DNA of 62,954 bases from assembly GCF_900114055.1 (NCBI RefSeq), contig NZ_FORR01000020.1:1-62954 (forward strand), read 5' to 3'. Position 1 is the stretch's first letter. Each line of letters starts with the position of its first letter. Positions 36,379-44,068 of this stretch are shown piece by piece. Below the pieces are notes generated by a model. It did not search any database. It had not been told where the DNA came from and saw only the letters and a program-made list of their open reading frames with translations. The stretch is from Thermoflavimicrobium dichotomicum (lineage in GTDB: Bacteria > Bacillota > Bacilli > Thermoactinomycetales > Thermoactinomycetaceae). The position numbers and the translations under genes were made by a program.

Positions 36379-37740
36379 ATGAATGGGGGACAAACAAAGT
36401 CATTTCATGATTTTATAGAACATTTGGTATCTTCATCTTCACCTTTTCTTTTGCGAAAAGGGTTACCGCCTGAATGGAAAGATATTTCTTTACATCAATC
36501 CATTTATCAGCAAAACCCCATCCTATATGGACTATTAAGCCTTTCTGAAAAAGCATTGCCTGAGCAGCGTGAACGGATTTTATTCCAGTTGTTACGGAGT
36601 ACATGGCAACATTTTGGCCAGGAACAGAGAAACATTTTGCAACGGATTGTATCCTTCTTGTGCACGATCCTTCATCCTGATCAAGTCCTGCGCGTTTTCC
36701 TGGCACTGAGGAGGGAACGTGCGAATTACAAACATGTACGCCATACCATTTTACGTTTTATCCTCAATCATCCACAAGCGCTCGATATGAGCAAACGACG
36801 CCGGCGTGCCGTTGTGGATGCCGTTGAACATGCTTTAGGTAAAAATGTCGCTCGCGCCTGCTTTCGCTATCTGTCTTCATCAGATACCGAAAAACAGAAG
36901 TATCTACGGAAAAATCTATTAAAATACCATTCCGATCCAGAGCGGGTACGTAAGATTTTTGCCACTCTTTACAGACAGAAAGAGGAACAAAATCCATCCA
37001 ATGAAAACGGGACTTCTTATACAGAAACCCATCAGCCATTGGTGAAAGCCTTTGCTTTTGAACGTCCTACAACTGTTACTGCCACAAACCGGGGAGAAAT
37101 TGCAGCTGCAATTGCGCATTTATATGGTAACAGCCCGGAAAAAAAGGAGATGTATCTCCAAACGATTGAAACAGCGGTCGCCATGGAAGCTGAACGTGTT
37201 CCTCACTACGATGGGAAAGTGGTATGCATTCTGGATGCTTCTGCTTCCACTCGCGGCTATGGTGAACGCGAATTCTGCTGTCTGTCACAATCACTTGCGC
37301 TAACCAAAGTATTGAAAAAAGTCTGTCCCAACTTTACATTGCTCACGGTTGGTGGTGAAGGAGATTTTCCGGAGCCTAAGGGAACGACGGATTTGGCTGG
37401 TCCGCTGATCACAGCCCTGGAAACAGAACCGGATCTGGTGATGATCATATCCGATGGGTATGAAAACCATCATGCTGGCGATTTGGCCAGAGTACTGGCT
37501 ACATTAAAGCAAATGAAAATCCAGACACCCATTGTATTTTGCCATAGCAAATTTTCTTATGCAGATCATCTGGAATTGCGTCGTCCCGCTCCAAACATCC
37601 AGGAATTCTCTTTCTGGCATCAGGCTGATTTTGCCGAATTGCTATTATCTTTATGGATCTATGTTGGAAAGGAAGATAGTTTGCAAGCGGCACAAAACTA
37701 TCTGCTTAAAAAACTTTCTCAATGGGAAGAGGAGTTTTAG
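36379..37740 (+). CDS. TROVE/Ro60-like vWA-domain protein
   Basis: 453 residues from the ATG at 36379 after GGGAGG. The N-terminal 250 residues are all-helical with RRERANYKHVRHTILRF and RRRRAVVDAVEHALGK, reminiscent of TROVE/HEAT modules. The C-terminal vWA domain has the MIDAS-like motifs DASAST (about residue 298), GTTDLAGPL and IISDGYEN. Ro60-type proteins bind misfolded or Y RNAs. The next gene encodes an ARPP-1-like protein 2 bp away, so the two act together, perhaps in RNA quality control or defence. TROVE assignment is by pattern, not certain. Confidence 0.65.
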   Translation: MNGGQTKSFHDFIEHLVSSSSPFLLRKGLPPEWKDISLHQSIYQQNPILYGLLSLSEKALPEQRERILFQLLRSTWQHFGQEQRNILQRIVSFLCTILHPDQVLRVFLALRRERANYKHVRHTILRFILNHPQALDMSKRRRRAVVDAVEHALGKNVARACFRYLSSSDTEKQKYLRKNLLKYHSDPERVRKIFATLYRQKEEQNPSNENGTSYTETHQPLVKAFAFERPTTVTATNRGEIAAAIAHLYGNSPEKKEMYLQTIETAVAMEAERVPHYDGKVVCILDASASTRGYGEREFCCLSQSLALTKVLKKVCPNFTLLTVGGEGDFPEPKGTTDLAGPLITALETEPDLVMIISDGYENHHAGDLARVLATLKQMKIQTPIVFCHSKFSYADHLELRRPAPNIQEFSFWHQADFAELLLSLWIYVGKEDSLQAAQNYLLKKLSQWEEEF

Positions 37741-37742
37741 AG

Positions 37743-38753
37743 ATGGAATGGCAAACATTAACCAAAGAGTTATTTGACTTATCGGAGTATCGGCTTGGTC
37801 TCCCACAGCGCTCCGGTGTAATGACCGTCATCCCGATCTTTGGGCCTGAAGCAGAAGGAGCGTTTTCTCCTCCTCTGATAGGATTAAGGCTCAATCGTGT
37901 TGTGGGATATGGAAATGTGGAATTATCGAATGTATCTGAGGAAGCGGTCGCCGTTGTTCCATTGCATATGGGCTATATTCAGGATGGGGCACAAAACCAT
38001 GCACTATGTCGCTCAGCGCTGCTGCCTCCGGGAAAAACAATCACGATGAATGATGCATGCTGTGTCCAGCAATCCCAAGGCGGCTATCTGAAAGGAAAAG
38101 AGCAGTGGTTCTTTATCCTGCCCCTTCAGCTTCGCAGCCAGGCATTGGCGTTAAGGGGAAAAAACGACTTTGGCAAGCTCTGGCCTGATATCAGTCTGCT
38201 CAATGAACGTTTTCATTTACCCAAACGGGGACACCTGGAGCAAATCATTAGCCGGGAGCGTGGGTATCTCAATCAGTATCAAAGCCGGTTTGAACTTCTC
38301 TCTGAACAGATTGGCGCCATCTTTTTCATACGGGATGAACTGGTCGGATTGGAAATTGCTCCTACCTATCAATATTTCCGTGAATTGTGGATGCCTTTGG
38401 TCTGCTTTTGCTACGGTGTAGCGGCTATGTGGGAAGAAAGAATCAATGGAGGCAATGAAGCGGGTCCTCCTTCACCTTTTGAAGCGAAAAATTTAACAGA
38501 GTTAAGAGCGGAACTGGAGAATGCACGGAGTGAGTATGAACAGAAACTGTTAACCAAATTATCCTCTGCAAAACTGGGAAATTATGAAGTCAAAGAAGAA
38601 GACACCTACTTGAATTTCAGATTAAAAACATTGATTGGAACGAATTTCGCTGGACAATTTGTGGAAGAAGTTGAACCGGTTGGACGCATTTTCCATTCTC
38701 ATCAACAAAAACGGATCATCTATGCCTCCATTTTTTCGATCTATTCTTTGTAG
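37743..38753 (+). CDS. ARPP-1 (DUF6569)-like protein
   Basis: 336 residues, ATG after GAGGAG, 2 bp after the vWA gene. The N-terminal 180 residues show a beta-rich domain with VMTVIPIFGP, VELSNVSEEAVAVVPLHMGY, LLPPGKTITMNDACCVQQ, and FGKLWPDI, a pattern like the ARPP-1 domain found with ADP-ribosyl-glycohydrolase and phosphatase genes in conflict systems. A helical C-terminal half follows. No catalytic residues are evident. Partner of the vWA protein by context. Family call moderately sure. Confidence 0.6.
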   Translation: MEWQTLTKELFDLSEYRLGLPQRSGVMTVIPIFGPEAEGAFSPPLIGLRLNRVVGYGNVELSNVSEEAVAVVPLHMGYIQDGAQNHALCRSALLPPGKTITMNDACCVQQSQGGYLKGKEQWFFILPLQLRSQALALRGKNDFGKLWPDISLLNERFHLPKRGHLEQIISRERGYLNQYQSRFELLSEQIGAIFFIRDELVGLEIAPTYQYFRELWMPLVCFCYGVAAMWEERINGGNEAGPPSPFEAKNLTELRAELENARSEYEQKLLTKLSSAKLGNYEVKEEDTYLNFRLKTLIGTNFAGQFVEEVEPVGRIFHSHQQKRIIYASIFSIYSL

Positions 38754-38760
38754 AAACATA

Positions 38761-38789
38761 TTGACTTTCCTATAAAATTTCTATATTAT
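38761..38789 (+). promoter_or_regulatory. Sigma-A promoter of the malY/patB leader
   Basis: TTGACT, a 17-base spacer, then TATTAT. Transcription should begin near 38796, placing about 175 nt of leader before the start codon. Confidence 0.75.
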
Positions 38790-38795
38790 GTACAT

Positions 38796-38960
38796 GGTAG
38801 GAACTGAGTTGGGCTATGCAGGCTTACCCGATCCAGTGCCAAATTGGATTAGACTGTCATTCCGAGGACAGTAAGTGGCTGCTATAGCGCTGACCGCCTG
38901 TCCTACATGATTTATGAAGTCAAGCCTCTAGTGGTTGTGCTAGAGGCTTTTTATTTTATG
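38796..38960 (+). promoter_or_regulatory. Structured leader RNA with terminator, class unidentified
   Basis: The leader folds by eye into a closed domain: GTAGGA (38797) pairs with TCCTAC (38901) and CAGGC with GCCTG. Internal hairpins are GATCCA/TGGATT and ACTGTC/GACAGT. An intrinsic terminator follows (GCCTCTAG / CTAGAGGC then TTTTTATTTT, 38924-38957), just before the GGAGG ribosome site. This is riboswitch architecture, but I do not find SAM-box, T-box or other consensus boxes I know. Confidence 0.65.
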
Positions 38961-38971
38961 GAGGTTCTATC

Positions 38972-40150
38972 ATGTTACAATATGATTTTAATCAGCTCAT
39001 TGATCGTTATCATACTGCATCCGAAAAATGGGATGGAGTCGAAGAAGTGTTCGGGGAATCAGATCTTCTTCCCTTGTGGGTAGCTGACATGGATTTCAGA
39101 AGCCCTGTTCCTGTCATTGAAGCGATCAAGCAAAGAGCTGAACACGGAATTTTTGGCTATACCCTTCGGCCCGAATCCTATTATGAAGCCATCATACAAT
39201 GGACGCAAAAAAGGCATCATTGGTCCATACAAAGAGAATGGATCTGCTTCAGTCCCGGAATCGTACCGGCATTAAGTTTCATCGTTCAACATTTTTCCAA
39301 ACCTGGAGATAAAGTTTTAATCCAACCCCCTGTATACGCTCCATTTGCACAGGTAGTCACAAGACATGGCCGTGAGCTCGTCACCAATCCGCTTCAATAT
39401 ACCTATGGGCGATACCAAATGGATTTTGCTGACTTACAGCAAAAATTGGATCATGGTGTCAGATTATTGATTCTCTGCAGTCCGCATAATCCGGTTGGAC
39501 GTGTATGGACAAAGGAAGAACTTACCCGTTTGGGAGAAATGTGCTTGGAGCGAAATGTCCTTGTCGTATCAGATGAAATTCATTGTGATCTCGTCTACAA
39601 AGGATACACCCATACACCTTTTGGAGCGATTTCGGAAGATTTCGCCCAGAACACGATTATCTGCACATCACCAAGCAAAACTTTTAATTTGGCTGGCTTG
39701 CATACTTCTAACATTATCATTCCAAATCCCAGATTAAGACAGATTTTCAAAAAAGCAATCGAAGACCATTATTTGCAATTCACCAATACATTTGGAGTTC
39801 TGGCAACTGAAAGTGCTTATCGATATGGAGAATCATGGCTAGATCAATGTTTGGAATACGTGTCCAAAAACCTTGAATTTCTAATCCAATATTTAGAAAA
39901 ACATATTCCAGAGATCCAAGTAGTCAAACCAGAAGGAACCTATTTGGTATGGCTTGATTGCCGCAATCTTGGAATGGATGCAAAAACACTTCATCAATTG
40001 CTGTTAAAACAGGCAAAAGTCGCTTTATCTGAAGGATCCACTTTCGGCCAAGAAGGAGAAGGATTTGTCAGAATCAATATTGCCTGCCCACGCTCTATAC
40101 TTAGAGAAGGATTACAACGGATAGAGACCGCAATCAAAAACTGTCGATGA
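38972..40150 (+). CDS. MalY/PatB-type PLP aminotransferase (C-S beta-lyase)
   Basis: 392 residues, fold-type I. LPLWVADMDFRSP near the N-terminus and SDEIHCDLVYKG are signatures of the MalY/PatB group; the PLP lysine is in CTSPSKTFNLAGL. These enzymes cleave cystathionine or cysteine conjugates and take part in methionine metabolism. The start is behind GGAGG. Controlled by the structured leader and terminator just upstream, which suggests regulation by a metabolite. Confidence 0.9.
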   Translation: MLQYDFNQLIDRYHTASEKWDGVEEVFGESDLLPLWVADMDFRSPVPVIEAIKQRAEHGIFGYTLRPESYYEAIIQWTQKRHHWSIQREWICFSPGIVPALSFIVQHFSKPGDKVLIQPPVYAPFAQVVTRHGRELVTNPLQYTYGRYQMDFADLQQKLDHGVRLLILCSPHNPVGRVWTKEELTRLGEMCLERNVLVVSDEIHCDLVYKGYTHTPFGAISEDFAQNTIICTSPSKTFNLAGLHTSNIIIPNPRLRQIFKKAIEDHYLQFTNTFGVLATESAYRYGESWLDQCLEYVSKNLEFLIQYLEKHIPEIQVVKPEGTYLVWLDCRNLGMDAKTLHQLLLKQAKVALSEGSTFGQEGEGFVRINIACPRSILREGLQRIETAIKNCR

Positions 40151-40255
40151 ACAATTCATTTGCCTTGGGTGCCCGCCATAACGGAAACGGACTGCGCATG
40201 CTAACCCAAGGCCCCCCGCCTTCAAGCATTGGAAGTGTCAATTTCTATCTGATGA

Positions 40256-40280
40256 CACCTGTATCTTTTCCATACAGGTG
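40256..40280. terminator. Hairpin between convergent genes
   Basis: Perfect stem CACCTGTAT / ATACAGGTG, loop CTTTTCC, between the lyase gene and the convergent DUF871 gene; no long T-run, so a modest terminator. Confidence 0.5.
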
Positions 40281-40336
40281 CCATCTGACTGTTAATCAAG
40301 GCTCCATTTCAGCTCTTTTTATGAGAAAATCCCCTC

Positions 40337-41425
40337 TTACTCTTTGACAGCAAACTTGAATTTGCTCCAAGGCTTGAGATACTTCAATAAAAAAACCTCA
40401 TCATCCACAATTTTTCCAACCACATTGGTTTTCCCTGAATTTTTCATGGGCTGAAGGGCAATTTGCAGTTCACCCTTGTATTGACCGTACAGCTCATTAT
40501 CAATGAGCAGGTCTCCTTTTTTCATATCCACCGTATTATGTGGCGGGAAACTTTCCGCCTTATATTTTACACGACTTCGCGTGGAGCGAATGAGATAGTC
40601 AGAGACATCGCCCCGATAAAAATGCGTCTCTTCCAAAACAATCTTTCTTTCCAAATCGGTAATATCTTCCGATAACTCCACATGAAAAGTGATAACCTCC
40701 CGATCAACTTGGCTGAGTGCTTTCAACTCTTCTTCGGAAGCATACGCATTGGCGATAATGACATCGTCGATTAAGCCGGTGGCAAATAAATGTTTGGCTT
40801 GTACATCAATGGGCAATTCCCGATGCATTTCCAGTGTGCACAGCCCTTCCATAACCGGCCAGGGACCGAAGGTAGCCGAATGGGAATTGACGAAAGCAGC
40901 TGTACGAATTCCCAAATCCTTGAATTGCTGACTGCACTTGACAAAGAAGTCATACGATAAACCGGAATATCGATGCGGATAAAAGTTATGACAGCCCCAT
41001 AGATTGTCGCGGTTAGGCTGACAACTCAAAATTTGATCCACATACCTGGTCCCCTGGCTCATATTGATTTCAATCTTCAAGCCATAGGGATTGCAAGTCA
41101 TGGCTGCTTCTTCATGACCGGTAAAGCCCAGGTCCAGACGGATCCCATAAGCACCCAGTTCGTGGAAGAAGGATAAATCGTCATAAGATACATTCAATTT
41201 TCGCAATACCGGCGGGGCCACATCCAAAATGACCTGCATGCCCAGATCATTGGCAAAATGGATGATCTCCTTAAATCGGTTCATGATTTCTTCTTTATTT
41301 CCATCGACTGACAATAAACAGGTAAAAATCCGACGAAATCCATACTGAGAAGCCATTTTTATGTACGCTTTATCTTTCTCTGGCGTGGAGTGTTCCGGAT
41401 AAATGGAAATCCCTAATTGCTTCAT
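40337..41425 (-). CDS. MupG/DUF871 family (6-phospho-N-acetylmuramidase-like)
   Basis: 362 residues. The start LGISIYPEHSTPEKDKAYI and FTCLLSVDG belong to the DUF871 (outer surface protein) family, represented by MupG, which hydrolyses MurNAc-6-phosphate-GlcNAc during cell-wall recycling. Further blocks: LRLDLGFTGHEEAAMTCN, HNFYPHRYSGL. It is transcribed separately, beyond the terminator of the microcompartment operon. No PTS or murQ neighbours here. Confidence 0.85.
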   Translation of the reverse strand: MKQLGISIYPEHSTPEKDKAYIKMASQYGFRRIFTCLLSVDGNKEEIMNRFKEIIHFANDLGMQVILDVAPPVLRKLNVSYDDLSFFHELGAYGIRLDLGFTGHEEAAMTCNPYGLKIEINMSQGTRYVDQILSCQPNRDNLWGCHNFYPHRYSGLSYDFFVKCSQQFKDLGIRTAAFVNSHSATFGPWPVMEGLCTLEMHRELPIDVQAKHLFATGLIDDVIIANAYASEEELKALSQVDREVITFHVELSEDITDLERKIVLEETHFYRGDVSDYLIRSTRSRVKYKAESFPPHNTVDMKKGDLLIDNELYGQYKGELQIALQPMKNSGKTNVVGKIVDDEVFLLKYLKPWSKFKFAVKE

Positions 41426-41547
41426 GGTTGTTCATCCACCTCACTGGACTTGATTTTTTGATCAGACAGGAAATGAAAATGCCACTTTCTTCTCTCTACA
41501 AAAACAATACTATACTTTTCCCTGCACTACAAAGATTCTTTCAAATC

Positions 41548-41580
41548 AGAAACCCCCACCTACGTTAGCGTAGATGGGGG
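41548..41580 (-). terminator. Terminator of the microcompartment operon
   Basis: Stem CCCCCATCTACG / CGTAGGTGGGGG read on the minus strand, followed by TTTC. Its left arm includes the last codons of the M20 gene; the stop codon TAA forms the loop. It marks the operon end. Confidence 0.8.
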
Positions 41581-42743
41581 AAGTTCATGCCCCGTCCCAG
41601 ATATTGTATCGCCAGCTCTCTATAGAAGGAGATCGATCGTATATAAGCATCAACATCTACCCATTCATTCGGTTGATGCGCCAACTTTTCATCGCCCGGT
41701 CCATAAATGAGGGTGGGAATGGTACTTTGCGGATTTAACACGGAACCATCCGTATAATAGGAAACACCGTACACATCATCTTCTGACAACCCTTTGATTT
41801 GTAAAGCCGTTTGTATGATATCGGAGGAGGTGGAGCTTAAGATTGGAGCCCGATCCAATAACATGCGAACTTCCGCCCGAAAACCATTGATTTCTTTGGA
41901 AAGCGCTTCTGCTTTTTGTTTAATCTCACGGATCAGATCCAGATGGGATTGAGGAGGGACACTGCGAATATCCAAATGAATCACACATCGGTCCGGAATC
42001 ACATTGGTTTGGATTCCACCATGCATCTGTGTAACAGTTATACTGCTTTTTCCCAGAATACGCTCTTCTTTTCTCCACTCGTGTTCATATATCTTTAGTT
42101 GCTCAATGAATTGAATCATATGTTCAATCGCATTGATCCCCTGGTCAGGCATGGAGCCGTGGGCCGTTTTTCCAAAGCAGGTGACTTCCAGCCATAGCGC
42201 ACCTTTATGTCCGATCACCACTTTTTCATGGGTTGGTTCACCAATGACGATCGCGTCCACATCGTCAACCCCGATTTCTTCCCTATACCGGCGTGCCCCA
42301 CAGCTATCCACTTCTTCACCAGCCGTTGCCAGCAAAATTACATCGCCATCCAACTTCATTGCATCACGATATAACGATTCGATCGCCAGTACCATCGCGG
42401 CCAAGCCGCTTTTCATGTCTGAAGCGCCCCGACCATATAAACGGTTGTCTACCAACTCCCCAGAGAAAGGAGGATATGTCCACGCAGTCCAGTCGCCTGT
42501 AGCCACCGTATCCATATGGCCACAGAAAAAAAGCTTTTTCCGTCCCGTTCCTGTCAGGCGAACCTCCAGGTTGCTCCGTCCATCTTCGATCTGCATCACT
42601 TGGAAAGGCAAGTGTATACGCTCAAAACGTCTCGCCAGCCATTCTGTAACCCGATGCTCATGACCAGGTGGATTGGTACTGTCAATTCGGATCATCTCTT
42701 GTAAAAACTGAATCGCATCCCTGGTATCCACAATCTCAGCCAT
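41565..42743 (-). CDS. M20 family amidohydrolase (ArgE/DapE-like)
   Basis: 392 residues from the ATG at 42743, the first with a plausible ribosome site (GGGGAGAG). Metal ligands and catalytic residues are present: FFCGHMDTV, YGRGASDMKSG, TAGEEVDS, VIGEPTHEKV and the final His in AHQPNEWVD. The dimerisation domain lies in the middle. M20 enzymes hydrolyse N-acyl, N-carbamoyl or N-formyl amino acids. Last gene of the microcompartment operon, so I infer deacylation of a pathway end product such as N-formylglycine, or hydrolysis of a ureido group. Not proven. Confidence 0.88.
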   Translation of the reverse strand: MAEIVDTRDAIQFLQEMIRIDSTNPPGHEHRVTEWLARRFERIHLPFQVMQIEDGRSNLEVRLTGTGRKKLFFCGHMDTVATGDWTAWTYPPFSGELVDNRLYGRGASDMKSGLAAMVLAIESLYRDAMKLDGDVILLATAGEEVDSCGARRYREEIGVDDVDAIVIGEPTHEKVVIGHKGALWLEVTCFGKTAHGSMPDQGINAIEHMIQFIEQLKIYEHEWRKEERILGKSSITVTQMHGGIQTNVIPDRCVIHLDIRSVPPQSHLDLIREIKQKAEALSKEINGFRAEVRMLLDRAPILSSTSSDIIQTALQIKGLSEDDVYGVSYYTDGSVLNPQSTIPTLIYGPGDEKLAHQPNEWVDVDAYIRSISFYRELAIQYLGRGMNFPHLR

Positions 42744-42745
42744 TT

Positions 42746-43363
42746 TTACTCTCCCCTTAAAATCTGCATTTTTAAGGGGGTCACTTTCCAGCCATTGACT
42801 GGAGCCAAATCTTGCGAGCAAGTCGAAAGGGCAACTACCACATCGGTCAATGCTACAAGTTCCACATAATCTCCCGGTTTGGATAAGGGTTCATGAATTT
42901 CATAATCCCAATTTTCATCCAAGACGTTATTCATAAACCAGTTAATCGGATCAGGAAGGCAAGCTGGGCGAATATGATATTTCTCTAACGCCCGAACCAG
43001 GTTGTCATGGCAGTTTGGATGATCCTCAAGCCCAAAATCGACTTTATAGCGATAATAGTCACATGCAGGAAAGAAGAAATCATGCCGGCCCACTGTATCC
43101 TTAACCAGCTGCATCAGTGGCCTGCGCCGGTTGCTGTAGAGATAATCGCCTTCTTTTAATCGAATACTGCTCAAGGAAGCGCGCATATGCACAGGAGATA
43201 CATGTTCGGTTGGATCCTGGTAATCAAAGCAAACAAAGTCGCCTACCTGTTTTCCTTCTACATCAATTATACAAAGATGTTCCCCTTTTCTGACCAATAC
43301 ACTGCGTCCTTCATATGGAGGAATAAAAATTTCTTCCATGATTTGATAGCCAGTCAACGTCAT
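42746..43363 (-). CDS. DUF1989 (urea-carboxylase-associated) protein
   Basis: 205 residues, ATG after GGAGAGGGGG. Family signatures: KGEHLCIIDVEGKQVGDFVC, SNRRRPLMQLV, HPNCHDNLVRAL and CSQDLAPVNGWKVTPL. Relatives form carboxyguanidine deiminase in guanidine catabolism, that is, they remove an imine nitrogen from an amidine. In this operon I infer a similar hydrolysis of an amidine such as N-formiminoglycine. Only one DUF1989 gene is present, whereas the guanidine system has two. Lies between the cyclase and M20 genes. Confidence 0.85.
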   Translation of the reverse strand: MTLTGYQIMEEIFIPPYEGRSVLVRKGEHLCIIDVEGKQVGDFVCFDYQDPTEHVSPVHMRASLSSIRLKEGDYLYSNRRRPLMQLVKDTVGRHDFFFPACDYYRYKVDFGLEDHPNCHDNLVRALEKYHIRPACLPDPINWFMNNVLDENWDYEIHEPLSKPGDYVELVALTDVVVALSTCSQDLAPVNGWKVTPLKMQILRGE

Positions 43364-43375
43364 TTCCCCCTCTCC

Positions 43376-44068
43376 TTATTCATCCAGCAAAGCGACCGCC
43401 CGAATCGGTGATCCTGTTCCCTTGCGAATTTTGAGAGGCAGGCCAAAGTAAACAAAACGCTTGTTGGCTACCTGGTCCAGGTTACAGAGATTTTCTGTAT
43501 TGGTAATCTGATATTCCCGACAGACAACATGGCCTGAATAATTGGTGTCATCAGGTCTATCGATCGAGGGCGCATCGATTCCGATATTGACCACCCCTTT
43601 TTCAGCCAGCCATTTACCTGCTTCATAGTTCAGCCCTGGATGACGGGTGAGCCATTCATTGGTATCATAGGCACGATTATAATGTTTGGTACATAAAAGA
43701 ACGATATCACCCTTTTCGATGGTTAAACCCGAACGCTCCAAAGCGGTTTCCAGGTCTCGTGGTGTAATGTAATCATCGGGTGAAACAAAGGACACATCCA
43801 GGCAAATCGCTGGTCCATAGAAATACTCCATCGGCATTTCGGTAATATACTTTCCATTGGGGTCAAACTCATAGGTCGCATCACAGTGTGTTGTTCCATG
43901 CTCATTGATCAACAAGTTGTTGGTAGCAAAAGGGAAACCAAGTTTTTTGATACTTTCTTCATGAGTCATGTTAGGGAAAATCATCGTTTTTTGATGCAGT
44001 CCCCAAACTGGAGCACCTTGATAGATTTCCAGTGATAAATCCACGAGACGTATGCCTTTTTGCTGCAT
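43376..44068 (-). CDS. Cyclase-family (PF04199) metal-dependent hydrolase
   Basis: 230 residues, ATG at 44068 after GGAGGG, overlapping the stop of the upstream gene. The metal-binding motif NEHGTTHCDATYEF has the His-x3-His-x-Asp ligands seen in kynurenine formamidase and isatin hydrolase. Later conserved parts: GDIVLLCTKHY and VVNIGIDAPSIDR. The family hydrolyses cyclic or aryl amides. In the proposed pathway it would open 4-imidazolone. Substrate is an inference. Confidence 0.85.
   Translation of the reverse strand: MQQKGIRLVDLSLEIYQGAPVWGLHQKTMIFPNMTHEESIKKLGFPFATNNLLINEHGTTHCDATYEFDPNGKYITEMPMEYFYGPAICLDVSFVSPDDYITPRDLETALERSGLTIEKGDIVLLCTKHYNRAYDTNEWLTRHPGLNYEAGKWLAEKGVVNIGIDAPSIDRPDDTNYSGHVVCREYQITNTENLCNLDQVANKRFVYFGLPLKIRKGTGSPIRAVALLDE

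Noticed and set aside
38796-38960. SAM-I riboswitch or T-box upstream of the MalY/PatB gene
   Set aside because: The conserved SAM-box core and the AGGGTGGNACCGCG T-box sequence are both absent.
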